Assembly: GCA_016124525.1 (NCBI GenBank)
Contig: WGNO01000055.1
Location: forward strand, 1-64,000
From: Nostoc sp. RI_552
Lineage (GTDB): Bacteria > Cyanobacteriota > Cyanobacteriia > Cyanobacteriales > Nostocaceae
Reading direction: 5' to 3'
Length of the DNA stretch: 64,000 bases
A program made the translations under genes and the position numbers. The notes under the pieces are model-generated. The model did no database searches. It worked only from the letters and a program-made list of their open reading frames with translations, and was not told the DNA's origin. How positions within the stretch are numbered: the stretch's first letter is position 1; each line of letters opens with the position of its first letter. This document shows positions 10,023 to 19,399 of the stretch, piece by piece.

Positions 10023-11834
10023 TTACCTATATCCCGCAGCTTGCAAATCAAATAATTTAGCGTAACGCCCCCCACTCTGCAACAATTCTTCATGGGTTCC
10101 CTGTTCCACAACCCTACCTTCTGCCATAACTAGGATTTTGTCAGCCATTCTCACCGTCGAAAAGCGGTGAGAAATTAAAAACACCATCTGATTTTGAGTC
10201 AGGGTACGAAAATGATTAAATATATCAAACTCCGCTTGGGCATCCATTGCTGATGTTGGTTCATCCAACACTAAAATATCTGCCTTTGTTCTCATAAATG
10301 CCCGGGCTAAAGCAATTTTTTGCCACTGTCCCCCAGAAAGTTCCTGTCCCTGATTGAACCAACGCCCCAGTTGAGTTTGGAACCTTTGGGGTAATTTCTC
10401 AATAAACAATTGCGCCATCCCTTTTTCCGCCGCCATTTCCCAGCGATATTTGTCTTCTAAATGTTCTACATCACCTACACCGATATTCTCTCCCACAGTG
10501 AATTGGTAACGCACAAAGTTTTGAAAAATTACGCCAATGCGTTGACGTAATACATCTACATTCCATTCTTCCAAGTCTAAGCCATCTAAATAAATACGCC
10601 CGCATTCCGGGGTATATAGTCGAGTGAGTAATTTAATTAACGTCGTTTTACCCGAACCGTTTTCACCCACAATTGCCAGTTTTTCTCCGGGTTTTAAATG
10701 CAGTGAAATATCTGTTAATGCAGGTTGGCAACTTCCCGGATAAGTAAATGATACCTTCTCAAAGCGGATACCATCTTGGGGATTTATGCCTCTAGTCCCA
10801 TGACCCCAAGACCTTGGCACTTCTTCTTCCAAAAAATCGTAAAGATTAGACAAGTATAAATTATCTTCATACATTCCTCCAATTGAAGTCAGGGCATTAG
10901 AGAAAGTAGACTGTCCTTGGCGAAACACAGTGAGATACATGGTCATGTCTCCCAAAGAAATTTTAGCCATGACTGTTTCGATAACAATCCAAGCGTAAGC
11001 TAAATAAAAAGCAGCCGTACTCCCTAAACTCAGGAAATATCCCCACAAACCCCGCCGCAAAGTTAAGTCTCGGTCTTCCCCATAGAGTTGATTAAACAAA
11101 TTGCGGTAACGTTCCAGCAGGGTTTCCCCTAGTTGGTAAAGCTTGACTTCTGTCGCATAATCTTCTCTGGCCAATAAACTTTCTATGTAGTGCTGTTGGC
11201 GGGCTTCTGGCGCGCGCCAACTTAATAAACGAAAAGCTTCTCCAGCAAACTTGGTTTCCGCAATAAAGGCGGGCATAGCTGCTAAAATTAGTATTACCAC
11301 TGCCCAAACTGAGAGGTGTACCAATAAAATGCCGTAAGTAACCAAAGAAAGGGCATTTTGTACCAAGCCAAAACTGCGGGTCACTAAAGAAAGGGGACGG
11401 ACTGAAGCTTCTCGCCGGGCGTTAGTCAGTTTATCGTAAAATTCTGAATCTTCAAAATGGCGTAAATCTAGTGTCAGCGCTTTTTCTAATATTAGTAAAT
11501 TTACTTTTTGTCCTAGTAGCACCCGTAATAATGACTGACAAATAGAGATACCGCGTTGACTACCTGCGAAAAGAGCAATGATTATCGCTTCCAACCCTAC
11601 ATACAATAAAGGTTGGAAAATACTTCCCTCCCCAACGGAAGAAGCAGAAACCACTGCATCCACAATTAACTTACTAATGAAGGCGAGGGCAGCTGGTAAA
11701 AGACCCGCAACTAAAGTTAGACTAGCAAGGATAATAGTCAAAACATGGCTAGTATTCCACACTAAGCTAATGGCCCGTCCGCCATATCGAAAAACAGCCA
11801 GTGACTGGCGCAAGGTTTTTAGTCTTTTTTTCAT
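10023..11834 (-). CDS. ABC exporter with fused membrane and ATPase domains
   Basis: A 603-residue half-transporter. Residues 1-330 hold the membrane domain with about six hydrophobic segments, and 340-600 hold the nucleotide-binding domain. Walker A is GENGSGKTT, the signature is LSGGQ, Walker B is DILVLDEPT, and the H-loop is LISHRFST. It works as a homodimer or with a partner at the cytoplasmic membrane. The cargo cannot be inferred. It is divergent from the Tab2-type gene with only 43 bases between them, so the two share a promoter region. The start ATG at 11834 lies at the beginning of the basic leader MKKRLKTLRQ. Confidence 0.93.
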   Translation of the reverse strand: MKKRLKTLRQSLAVFRYGGRAISLVWNTSHVLTIILASLTLVAGLLPAALAFISKLIVDAVVSASSVGEGSIFQPLLYVGLEAIIIALFAGSQRGISICQSLLRVLLGQKVNLLILEKALTLDLRHFEDSEFYDKLTNARREASVRPLSLVTRSFGLVQNALSLVTYGILLVHLSVWAVVILILAAMPAFIAETKFAGEAFRLLSWRAPEARQQHYIESLLAREDYATEVKLYQLGETLLERYRNLFNQLYGEDRDLTLRRGLWGYFLSLGSTAAFYLAYAWIVIETVMAKISLGDMTMYLTVFRQGQSTFSNALTSIGGMYEDNLYLSNLYDFLEEEVPRSWGHGTRGINPQDGIRFEKVSFTYPGSCQPALTDISLHLKPGEKLAIVGENGSGKTTLIKLLTRLYTPECGRIYLDGLDLEEWNVDVLRQRIGVIFQNFVRYQFTVGENIGVGDVEHLEDKYRWEMAAEKGMAQLFIEKLPQRFQTQLGRWFNQGQELSGGQWQKIALARAFMRTKADILVLDEPTSAMDAQAEFDIFNHFRTLTQNQMVFLISHRFSTVRMADKILVMAEGRVVEQGTHEELLQSGGRYAKLFDLQAAGYR

Positions 11835-11877
11835 TTTTACTTATTTTTATCTTGCATTCCTATAAAAATATAAAAAT

Positions 11878-12672
11878 ATGAAAATTTGGCAAGTTGACTT
11901 TTATCGTAGTCCGGTGCAAGAAACATCTGGACAAGTTTTATGGGAATTGTTGATTTGTAACCCAACTCGTAGTTTTGAATACACAGCTACCTGTCACCAG
12001 TCAGCAGCAAGCTCCCATTGGCTTGCTAGTCAAATTAAACTTGCATCTGGTGACAAATTACCAGATGTCATTCAGGTATTTCGTCCCCAGTCTTTGAGTT
12101 TAATTCAAGCAGCTGGCAACAACTTAAACATTCAAGTCGCACCCACCCGCCACACCCCAGCTTTGAAACAGTGGTTAGCAGAAAAGCAATATCCCCTAGC
12201 ACTAGATCAACCACCCCCAACACCATTACCAGAAAACCTGTGGGGAGAACAGTGGCGCTTTGCTACACTTCCATCTGGGGAACTAGTGGATGTGTTTGCA
12301 GAACTTCCTATACCTATTTTTTCCGCACCAGAATTTTTACACCCCATCAATTTGGGTTTAGCATCCACAGTTCCCATTCCTGGTGTAATCATCTATGGTG
12401 GAAGACAGTCCATGCCCTTGGCAAGGTGGTTAGCAGCAGCACATCCAGTGGCGTTAAACTACATACCAGGGGATCCTAATGGTTTGGTTTTAGAAGCTGC
12501 TTTAGTAGATAGGTGGATTGTGGCGACATTCACAGATCCAGATGTTGCTGCTGCTGGGAAGGTTTATGAACACCGCCAACAGCAAAGCCGAGGATTACAC
12601 TTTTTGTTAGTTCAACCCGATGATTCTGGGATGACTTATACCGGCTTTTGGTTATTAACAGCAGAAAATTGA
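11878..12672 (+). CDS. Tab2/Atab2 family RNA-binding protein
   Basis: The 264-residue protein begins MKIWQVDFYRSP and contains PDVIQVFRPQSL and CNPTRSFEYTA, which match the Tab2/Atab2 family of oxygenic phototrophs. In Chlamydomonas and Arabidopsis, Tab2 and Atab2 are needed for translation of photosystem I (psaB) and, in plants, photosystem II mRNAs. The cyanobacterial protein is presumed to act similarly, but that is an inference. It is soluble with no signal. The start codon lies 43 bases from the divergent ABC exporter gene. Confidence 0.85.
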   Translation: MKIWQVDFYRSPVQETSGQVLWELLICNPTRSFEYTATCHQSAASSHWLASQIKLASGDKLPDVIQVFRPQSLSLIQAAGNNLNIQVAPTRHTPALKQWLAEKQYPLALDQPPPTPLPENLWGEQWRFATLPSGELVDVFAELPIPIFSAPEFLHPINLGLASTVPIPGVIIYGGRQSMPLARWLAAAHPVALNYIPGDPNGLVLEAALVDRWIVATFTDPDVAAAGKVYEHRQQQSRGLHFLLVQPDDSGMTYTGFWLLTAEN

Positions 12673-12860
12673 CGTTTATAGTTACAGTCCTTCGCTTTTC
12701 TGTAGTTAACCCATGTAAAAGACTATGTAAATACGGTGTAGCTTCTAGGTAAAAAACCAGTTTTTTAATTGCGTATTTTCACAGAAATAGTACATTTCTT
12801 TACTTAACAATTTAATCTTTACAATATGAGCCAAAGTAATCCAACTCTTATTTTAACTTG

Positions 12861-13145
12861 CTATTTTAACTGAACTCTCCCTTGCTTCACCATTGCGATC
12901 AGAGTGTGGTGAGCATCTTCCGCATCTACCAAAACATGATCAAACTCAATGCGAACTGGCACGGTTTGTTCATTTACCCATGCAGTCAAATTCATTCCTT
13001 GAGAATCAATAGAGAGCATTTCTGCCCTTGTGGCATCTGTCACACCTGCAAAAGCCTGGGCATAAAGAACTACAGCATTAGCATGATCCTCGTTCATGTG
13101 TTGGCAAATGCGAGAGCTAACTTCAGGAGAAAATTCCTCAGACAT
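12861..13145 (-). CDS. DUF2470 domain protein
   Basis: A 94-residue protein made almost entirely of a DUF2470 domain: CQHMNEDHANAVVLYAQ at residues 14-30, then LSIDSQGMNLTAWV. The same domain forms the C-terminal part of HugZ-type haem-handling proteins and of plant pyridoxamine-oxidase-like proteins. The HMNEDH motif is the usual conserved block. A free-standing domain of this size is common in cyanobacteria; its function is unknown. Monocistronic; 281 bases upstream hold no gene. Confidence 0.85.
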   Translation of the reverse strand: MSEEFSPEVSSRICQHMNEDHANAVVLYAQAFAGVTDATRAEMLSIDSQGMNLTAWVNEQTVPVRIEFDHVLVDAEDAHHTLIAMVKQGRVQLK

Positions 13146-13426
13146 GGTGTTTTAGGGATTTAGTAATATAGTGACTTCCTAAATTTTAAGCTAATTTGTT
13201 GTAAATTTGCACCATGGGAAGCAGCACACTGGGGCTTGATCATCATTGCATTACTTTAGTTAGCTAATTGCACCTTACATCCTTTATAGTGAATTTAATT
13301 TGACAAAATATAACTAAACTATGATAAAAGTATAACTTACTTGGAGTTTTGTATCAAAATTTGCGGAAAGCAAATATATCAAACTGTAGCCAAACTATTG
13401 AACCAAACTATTTGAGCTAAAAGCCG

Positions 13427-14185
13427 ATGAGGGAAACTAGCCAACGTCAAATTATAATTGGCGATGTGCATGGACACTACGAAGGTTTGATGAGACTGAT
13501 GGACTTGATCGCCCCTGCATCAGACGATCAAGTTTATTTTCTGGGAGACTTAATTGATCGTGGACCTAAAAGCTCACAAGTGATTGATTTTGTCAAGAAC
13601 AATAATTATCCCTGTCTACTGGGAAACCATGAGCAGATGTTATTAAGCATTTTGAGCGGTGATAACATTTCCACACAAGCAATGCAAGCATGGTTGTATG
13701 GTGGGGGACAAGCCACTATAGCCAGTTACAAAAATGCTCATGTTCCTAAAGAACATTTGGATTGGCTGAGAACTTTGCCTACTTATCTGGATTTGGGCCA
13801 TGTTTGGTTGACTCATGCTGGCGTTGACCCTTACCTACCTCTGGCACAACAAACTGCTGAGCAATTTTGCTGGATACGTCATGAATTTCACAGTATTCAG
13901 CAACCATACTTTATTGATAAGCTGATGATCATTGGTCATACCATCACCTTTACCTTCCCTGGGGTTTCCCCCGGCCAGCTCGCACAGGGGCGGGGATGGT
14001 TAGATATAGATACTGGTGCCTATCATCCGCGCAGTGGCTGGTTAACTGCATTGGATATTACAAATAACTTGATTTATCAAGTCAATATGTTTAATGATTG
14101 TCTCCAAACCTTGCCCTTAGCAGAAGGGGTGGTCATGATTGATCCCTCAAAAATAGCTGCTCGCCGCCATAAGCAACGAGCATGA
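13427..14185 (+). CDS. PPP-family metallophosphatase
   Basis: A 252-residue calcineurin-like phosphoesterase of the bacterial PPP type. The metal-site motifs are in order: GDVHGHYEGL (residues 12-21), GDLIDRGPKS (about 45-54) and GNHEQML (about 67-73). A later THAG and IIGHT supply the remaining histidines. Such enzymes remove phosphate from Ser/Thr/Tyr residues or act on diadenosine tetraphosphate; sequence alone does not decide. The gene is convergent with the downstream M48 protease, with 19 bases between the stop codons. Confidence 0.9.
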   Translation: MRETSQRQIIIGDVHGHYEGLMRLMDLIAPASDDQVYFLGDLIDRGPKSSQVIDFVKNNNYPCLLGNHEQMLLSILSGDNISTQAMQAWLYGGGQATIASYKNAHVPKEHLDWLRTLPTYLDLGHVWLTHAGVDPYLPLAQQTAEQFCWIRHEFHSIQQPYFIDKLMIIGHTITFTFPGVSPGQLAQGRGWLDIDTGAYHPRSGWLTALDITNNLIYQVNMFNDCLQTLPLAEGVVMIDPSKIAARRHKQRA

Positions 14186-14204
14186 ATTATTATTGACATT
14201 GAAT

Positions 14205-15065
14205 TTAAAGTATGCTGCGGATAGAAGCTCGATAAGCAGCACTATCCAATCCGCCACCCTGATTGCTAAATTCAGAATTAATAGAACTTTGCAGCGCATT
14301 AATGCGATCGCCTGTACCAGGGTGCGTACTCAATATTGTCGGCATGTAGCCGCCGTTTCGCATCAGCTTTTCCATCAAGGAAATCATGGCAGACGGAGCA
14401 TAACCGGCCTTTGTCAGAGCTAGTAATCCTCTGTGATCAGCATCCAATTCATCTTGACGACTGCGAGGACGGTTGACTGCTAGTTCTAAACCTATTCCCA
14501 CCGCTGCATTGCGCTCTAAACGCGCTACCGAAGCTATACCATTAGCGATAGCTCTTTGCCGCATTTGTTTTACTAAGTGTCTACCGCCAATGTGACCAAT
14601 TTCATGGGCAATTACACTAGCTAGTTCCGCTTCATTATTTGCGGCCTTGAGCAACCCTGTGTGGACATACACAAAACCTCCCAAAGTAGCAAAGGCATTG
14701 ATAGCATCATCTTCAACCACTTGGAAGGTAAAGGGAAGATTAGGGCGATCGCTCTTAGCTACCAAGCGCTCACCAATTTGTTCTACATAGCGATTAATTT
14801 GAGAATTACGGCTAAATCGAATATCACTATTTTGCAACTCCTGATTCATCTGCCTACCAAGCTCAACTTCTTGGCGGTCAGATAGATTAGACATCTGAAT
14901 TACCTGTATTCCCTGAAACAAAAGAGAGCGGATATCGAAAGCGTCTCCCGGCATTGGTGTACTCAAGCACAGAGACACAGCAACTGCTAGCGAAATCAAC
15001 GGATAAAACCAACTCCGCCTTCGAGTATAATGACTGGCCACAAAGTTTTTCCAATTCATTGTCAT
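14205..15065 (-). CDS. M48-family zinc metalloprotease, exported
   Basis: A 286-residue peptidase with an N-terminal membrane/signal segment (residues 18-40, Leu/Ala/Val-rich) that directs it out of the cytosol. The zinc motif is HEIGHIGGRH near residue 160, with a downstream DELDADHRG supplying the third ligand. This layout matches BepA/LoiP-type quality-control proteases that handle outer-membrane proteins, but without the TPR domain of BepA. Convergent with the phosphatase gene; monocistronic. Confidence 0.9.
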   Translation of the reverse strand: MTMNWKNFVASHYTRRRSWFYPLISLAVAVSLCLSTPMPGDAFDIRSLLFQGIQVIQMSNLSDRQEVELGRQMNQELQNSDIRFSRNSQINRYVEQIGERLVAKSDRPNLPFTFQVVEDDAINAFATLGGFVYVHTGLLKAANNEAELASVIAHEIGHIGGRHLVKQMRQRAIANGIASVARLERNAAVGIGLELAVNRPRSRQDELDADHRGLLALTKAGYAPSAMISLMEKLMRNGGYMPTILSTHPGTGDRINALQSSINSEFSNQGGGLDSAAYRASIRSIL

Positions 15066-15370
15066 GATGTTAATGGAATAAATTATGTGACGAAGCTAAA
15101 TTCTTTTGAGTTGCACTATTGAATCATTAAAAATTTTTATACCCGTATTATTGTTCCGGATTTACCATCACATCCTGTTCCCATATCTAAAATTCAGAAT
15201 TGAGAGAATATTCTTGTTTTCACATGCCTTTTTTACTTCCTACTTGCCAAGGCGTGATACACTTTCGCATAAATACAAATATCAAATCATCAACTGGGAA
15301 AACCTACGGTGTCTCTAAGAGAACCTCTTGCTAAAATCAATCATTCTGCTTTTACCTAGGAAAATTTTAT
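15066..15370. other. Gene-free spacer
   Basis: 305 bases between divergent genes (the M48 protease and the DUF4330 protein). I see no convincing gene, RNA or repeat. It presumably holds both promoters. Confidence 0.4.
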
Positions 15371-15904
15371 ATGGCTATTTTAGATTCCAAAGGACGCTTG
15401 TTCGGCAAAATCAATCTCCTTGACTTAGGTGCGGCACTAGTAATTCTACTAGTAATATTTGGTATATTTATTTTTCCTGGCACTACTGGTTCTGTTGCCC
15501 AAGTCGGAACCAAGACCGTACCCATTGAGGTAGACTTAGTAGTTCGTGGTTTAAACATACGTGATCCTGAACGTTTATTTGATAAAGGATTTACCAAAGG
15601 CGGCAAAACCAAGGTGATTATCCGCAATCAACCCTACGGTCAAATTGGAATTAAATCCATTCAAGTATTACCCAAAACCCTAACAGTTTCCCAACCAGAT
15701 GGTTCGGTGAAAGAACTACTAGATCCCAGAAAAAATAATTTTAGTACAGATATGCTGTTAACTTTAGAAGGTAAAGCGCAAGTTACTGACAGTGGGCCAG
15801 TTCTAGGTAATAGCAAAATAAAAATTGGTACAACCTTTGAACTGGAAGGTTTTAACTATAACTTCAATTCTAGTGTTATCGATATCAGAATAAAGGAAAA
15901 CTAA
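15371..15904 (+). CDS. DUF4330 membrane-anchored protein
   Basis: A 177-residue protein with the DUF4330 start MAILDSKGRLFGKINLLDLG and a single hydrophobic helix at residues 18-37 (GAALVILLVIFGIFIF). A soluble beta-rich domain follows on the outer side. The family is almost confined to cyanobacteria and relatives and has no known function. An intrinsic terminator follows at 15963-15993, which supports a one-gene transcript. Confidence 0.85.
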   Translation: MAILDSKGRLFGKINLLDLGAALVILLVIFGIFIFPGTTGSVAQVGTKTVPIEVDLVVRGLNIRDPERLFDKGFTKGGKTKVIIRNQPYGQIGIKSIQVLPKTLTVSQPDGSVKELLDPRKNNFSTDMLLTLEGKAQVTDSGPVLGNSKIKIGTTFELEGFNYNFNSSVIDIRIKEN

Positions 15905-15962
15905 CATTTAACATTCATTTAACATTCCCATAACATTTCTAAATTTTTGGCTGACAGCTATT

Positions 15963-15993
15963 CCCATCACCTTGTGGTTGATGGGTTTATTTT
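15963..15993 (+). terminator. Intrinsic terminator after the DUF4330 gene
   Basis: CCCATCACC pairs with GGTTGATGGG (one bulged base), with a 4-base loop, followed by TTTATTTT. Confidence 0.75.
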
Positions 15994-16060
15994 GTTCGGC
16001 AATTATTAAGGTAGAGAGCGTTTTACCTCAGTGATACCATCTTCGGTAAATTACTTATAA

Positions 16061-16957
16061 CTAATTGAGCATCAGTAAAAATTGCCGAATTAAACCAACA
16101 GTAACAGCAGGTAGTTCCAAGTGAGGTGTTAATCCCACATTTTCTAATTCTTGAAACACTCGGATAGCTTGAGGATTCTTGCCTGCAAGACGACGACCAA
16201 GTTCGGGACCAGTAAATTCTGATTTTTCTCCCCAAATCATCCCAGTAGGAGTTTGCAACTGTTGAATGTATAAAGACAAATCAAAACATAAGTCCCCACG
16301 CACAAAAGACAAAGCTGCATATTCAGCATTCGGTTGCTGGGCAGATTGCAGATAAGCCTCGACAATTTCCTCGTATATGCGATTAGATTGTGCAAATTGC
16401 CGTTGTTCTAAGAAATTGCGAATACCGCCACTTGTAGCAATTCCAGTGCTATAAAGCACACGATCAATAATAGGAACGCTAACTATCTGAGCAAAAAGGC
16501 TGCGAGAGTAGTCTTGACCAAAATCAGATAGTCCCGATGGTGTGACGAGAATCAAAGACTGAAATAACTCGGGATGGGCGATGGCAACTCGAATGGTCAA
16601 AGCCGCAGTCAGGGAAGAAGCAATCACTTTCACAGGCGTTGTACAAGTTTGTTGGCAAAACTCCCGAATCGTCGTCAAATAATCATCAATCATGTAGTTC
16701 CGAACCGGATGGTCAGACCTACCCCAACCAATTAAATCTGGTGCCAAAATGCGATATTCCCCAGCAAAAGCCGGATAAACTTTCGACCACTCATAGGCAG
16801 AAGACCCGCCTCCGAAGCCGTGGAGGAATACCAAAGTTTCCCTGTGGTCTTTTGCCGTCAAATTATCCTGCCAAGGTGAACCAGTAGCAGTATAATAAAC
16901 CATCTTACCTAGTGAGGTATTTATGGAGCGTTGCTCAAATCCTTGTGGCTGAAACAT
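16061..16957 (-). CDS. Alpha/beta hydrolase
   Basis: A 298-residue cytosolic alpha/beta-fold hydrolase. The oxyanion-hole segment is FLHGFGGGSSAYEW (residues 49-62), followed by LAPDLIGWGRSDHP. The nucleophile elbow is VIASSLTAAL, with Ser where GxSxG is usual (ASSLT). A late acidic residue and HLELP could complete the triad. The elbow lacks the canonical glycines, a feature seen in several cyanobacterial paralogues. Substrate unknown. Monocistronic. Confidence 0.85.
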   Translation of the reverse strand: MFQPQGFEQRSINTSLGKMVYYTATGSPWQDNLTAKDHRETLVFLHGFGGGSSAYEWSKVYPAFAGEYRILAPDLIGWGRSDHPVRNYMIDDYLTTIREFCQQTCTTPVKVIASSLTAALTIRVAIAHPELFQSLILVTPSGLSDFGQDYSRSLFAQIVSVPIIDRVLYSTGIATSGGIRNFLEQRQFAQSNRIYEEIVEAYLQSAQQPNAEYAALSFVRGDLCFDLSLYIQQLQTPTGMIWGEKSEFTGPELGRRLAGKNPQAIRVFQELENVGLTPHLELPAVTVGLIRQFLLMLN

Positions 16958-17162
16958 AAGTATTTATTAAATTTCTTAATGGTTACTGAATCTGAAACAT
17001 CCTTGGTTTACCCAAAAGCAGTTATACTCCCCATAATTATTATCGGTGAAATAATTCAGCACCTCTAGCCTTTGTCAGATTTAATGGATAAAATCGCTTT
17101 TTCTACCCCCAGCCCAGTTATTCTTATCATTAGACATCATTGTAATTAAGTAGGTAAACACT

Positions 17163-17933
17163 GTGTCACAGGCTTCATTTCCTTGGCAGCAACTGATCAA
17201 CCGGGTTCTCCACTGGTGGCTTTTAGAGTTCAAGACAGTAAGCCGAAAGCAACGAACTTTTAAGCCTTTATCTGGACCGGGGGGCATTTTAGCCTTTTTA
17301 ACTGTCATTGTGGCGATGCTGTTATGGAACTGGAAACTGCTATTGGCACTTCTGGTTGGGGTTGGGGTCATGTTATTAGTTTACTCAATGCCAAAATGGA
17401 ACTGGCAACTGTACTTATCCCAGATATGGAGGTTCTTAAATACTACTAATTCCCGTTTTGCCTTAGCGGTAAGTAGTGGGGGCATTGCCACTGTTAGTAC
17501 ATACATGGCATCTGCCATCTGGGTTGATTCTAAAAGTTCTTGGATTGCTGCTGGTGCCATCGTTCAAGGCTTAGGAACGTTATTAACTTTAATTTTATTA
17601 ATGTGGCAAATCCTCAAATCTTACGGAAACCAAGAGCAAAATAAACTTGATCAGTTGTTAGTCAATTTAACAGAACAAGACCCCTTGAAGCGTTTGATTG
17701 CCGTCAGAAAATTAACTAAAATTATCACCAGTCAGCGAATTGATGGAAAGGTGCAACAAGAAATTGTTCAATCCTTACGACTGTTACTTAGTCAAGAGCA
17801 GGAAAAAGTGATCAGAGATGTCCTTTTAGATAGTTTACAAAACTTAGATAGCTTACGATCTCTACCATTGAGCCAAGTTAAAACTTTAATTCCTCTATCT
17901 AGCAAGTTGAAGGTTAATATTTCTTCGTCTTGA
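17163..17933 (+). CDS. Conserved cyanobacterial membrane protein with helical-repeat tail
   Basis: A 256-residue protein starting at GTG (17163). Hydrophobic segments lie at about 43-75 (two helices), 100-120 and 128-148. The C-terminal 100 residues are soluble and helix-rich (LDQLLVNLTEQDPLKRLIAV, then KVQQEIVQSL), like an armadillo/HEAT-type fold. I do not recognise a characterised family. It probably sits in the cytoplasmic or thylakoid membrane with the helical tail in the cytosol. An IS605-end-like hairpin follows 28 bases later. Confidence 0.7.
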   Translation: MSQASFPWQQLINRVLHWWLLEFKTVSRKQRTFKPLSGPGGILAFLTVIVAMLLWNWKLLLALLVGVGVMLLVYSMPKWNWQLYLSQIWRFLNTTNSRFALAVSSGGIATVSTYMASAIWVDSKSSWIAAGAIVQGLGTLLTLILLMWQILKSYGNQEQNKLDQLLVNLTEQDPLKRLIAVRKLTKIITSQRIDGKVQQEIVQSLRLLLSQEQEKVIRDVLLDSLQNLDSLRSLPLSQVKTLIPLSSKLKVNISSS

Positions 17934-17960
17934 CTGGGTATTTAAGTAACCATTGACTTC

Positions 17961-17984
17961 TCCCCTGGATAAAATCACAGGGGA
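17961..17984 (+). terminator. Hairpin TCCCCTG/CAGGGGA resembling IS200/IS605 ends
   Basis: A perfect 7-bp stem (17961-17967 and 17978-17984) preceded by TTGACTTC and followed by TTCT. An identical stem with similar flanks lies at 43295-43317, and a decayed relative at 20128-20167. The flank plus stem pattern is like the end hairpins of IS200/IS605-type elements; it may also serve as a terminator. Confidence 0.5.
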
Positions 17985-18048
17985 TTCTAAAACGATAAGT
18001 AATTACATAACTGCTGTCAAAACTGTGGGTGTGGATTATCTATGTACA

Positions 18049-18807
18049 CTAAAGTGTCTGAGTTTTACTCTTAAGGAATTTTTCCATAAAAGCTTTGATA
18101 ACAAATTCCGGTAAAGTCAACATCCGTCGCCAACGCCAAGGTTCTTGATAAAGTCGATACAGCCATTCCAAGTTGTTGTTTGCCAACCAAGCAGGAGCGC
18201 GAGTTTTTATTCCTGACCAAATATCAAAGCTCCCACCAACACCCATCCAAATTGCTTGGGGGCATAAATGACGGTTTTGGGTAATCCATATTTCTTGACG
18301 TGGTACTCCCAAACCAACTAAGATTAATTCCGGCTGTAATTGAATAAGTGTTTGTTTTAATTCCTCTTCTTCTTCGACGCTATGATACCCACAATGAGTA
18401 CCTACTATATTTAAGCTGGGAATTTCCTGTAGCCAAAACTCTGTGGCTTTTGTAATTACTTTACTTGTGCTTCCATAGAAAAAAAGTTTTGTATCTGTTT
18501 GCTGTTGTCCCAGTTCTTGTAATAGACTTTCTGCTAATTCAATTCCCGGACAACGCTTTACTTTTTGCCAGAACAACCATCGCAAATAAAGAACTACCCC
18601 TGAACCATCTGGAATGACTAGCTCCGCATTTTGAATTACCTGAGCAAGGGTTGGATTTCGTTGGGCTTGCATAGTCATTTCTGTATTCAGCGTAACTACA
18701 TGAGCACCTCTTCTTTGTTCCAGGCATTCCAGCAACCAGCCTGGATAGTTGCTCATTATATGAACTGGTATTCCCATTACTGAAAAAATTTGAGGCGGTT
18801 TAAACAT
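18049..18807 (-). CDS. WecG/TagA/CpsF-family glycosyltransferase
   Basis: A 252-residue family 26 glycosyltransferase, the type that adds N-acetylmannosamine(uronic acid) to a lipid-linked sugar during exopolysaccharide or teichoic-acid-like synthesis. Family blocks include VVTLNTEMTMQAQ, LVIPDGSGVVL, CPGIELAESL, LILVGLGVPRQEIW and WMGVGGSFDIWSG. The GLGxPxQE and GGxFD motifs are typical. It is not clustered with other polysaccharide genes here; a WecA/MraY-type enzyme that could make its lipid substrate is encoded at 55090-56184. A 592-base spacer lies upstream. Confidence 0.92.
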   Translation of the reverse strand: MFKPPQIFSVMGIPVHIMSNYPGWLLECLEQRRGAHVVTLNTEMTMQAQRNPTLAQVIQNAELVIPDGSGVVLYLRWLFWQKVKRCPGIELAESLLQELGQQQTDTKLFFYGSTSKVITKATEFWLQEIPSLNIVGTHCGYHSVEEEEELKQTLIQLQPELILVGLGVPRQEIWITQNRHLCPQAIWMGVGGSFDIWSGIKTRAPAWLANNNLEWLYRLYQEPWRWRRMLTLPEFVIKAFMEKFLKSKTQTL

Positions 18808-19280
18808 AGCCTAATCTTTAATTTAACTTTCACCAGATGATCTTGACCGCTAGTTTATCAAATTTTTTCATTTAATAAAAAACAATTATTTCATTATCTA
18901 TAAACCAATAGAAAAATTACTGACTTGAAATGATTTAATAGACTACATGCCTTCATCTTATTGCTAAAAACATGCTGGTATTGAGAATTAATTACCAAGT
19001 AATCAGAATGAGAAAAAATTTGAGTGATTACTCTGTAAATGTTGAGAAATATATGGATAGGTCATTCCAACACAATCTGCCTAAGAGCGATGTTATGAAA
19101 GATGTAGCTAGTCAATAGCCAGCAGAAAACAGGAAGCGTCATAATTCAAGTATTTCATAATCCAACTTGTCAGGTTTTTCGGGTTTCATAGCCAAGAAAT
19201 GTTGGTCAAAATAAACTCCTATCGAGACCCTCCTAAATCCTTTTCAAGGGTGAATTTGATTTGATTTTCTCTGCTTAGTT

Positions 19281-19309
19281 ATCAAGCTCCTCCCTAGCTT
19301 GATATTTTT
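19281..19309 (+). terminator. Terminator-like hairpin upstream of the response regulator
   Basis: ATCAAGCT (19281-19288) pairs perfectly with AGCTTGAT (19296-19303) across a 7-base loop, followed by ATTTTTC. It lies about 90 bases before the response regulator start on the same strand, so it could end an upstream transcript or act as an attenuator. Confidence 0.55.
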
Positions 19310-19374
19310 CATACATGAACCCAGACCTTTAAAACATCCTCTCAGACACCCAGGAAACTCATTTTCAAGTTAAA

Positions 19375-19388
19375 GTAATGTAACGTAC
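19375..19388. promoter_or_regulatory. NtcA-like palindrome GTA-N8-TAC
   Basis: GTA (19375-19377), eight bases, TAC (19386-19388). This matches the NtcA consensus core, but it lies only 11 bases before the ATG. That is not where an activator would bind, and such a site also occurs by chance in A+T-rich DNA. Confidence 0.25.
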
Positions 19389-19399
19389 GGAATTTGACT

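Larger units (their letters stand above)
18808..19399. other. 592-base spacer, no gene seen
   Basis: The A+T-rich spacer lies between the divergent WecG-type and response regulator genes. I find no open frame with coding character. It holds a perfect hairpin followed by T residues at 19281-19309 and an NtcA-like palindrome at 19375-19388. A short RNA ending at the hairpin is possible but not shown. Confidence 0.5.

Noticed and set aside
13200-13260. GGAAGCAG-containing stretch that recalls SRP RNA
   Set aside because: The rest of the SRP RNA core and the expected hairpin are absent.
15106-15318. 70-codon plus-strand frame upstream of the DUF4330 gene
   Set aside because: Non-ATG start, no ribosome site, hydrophobic random-looking translation.
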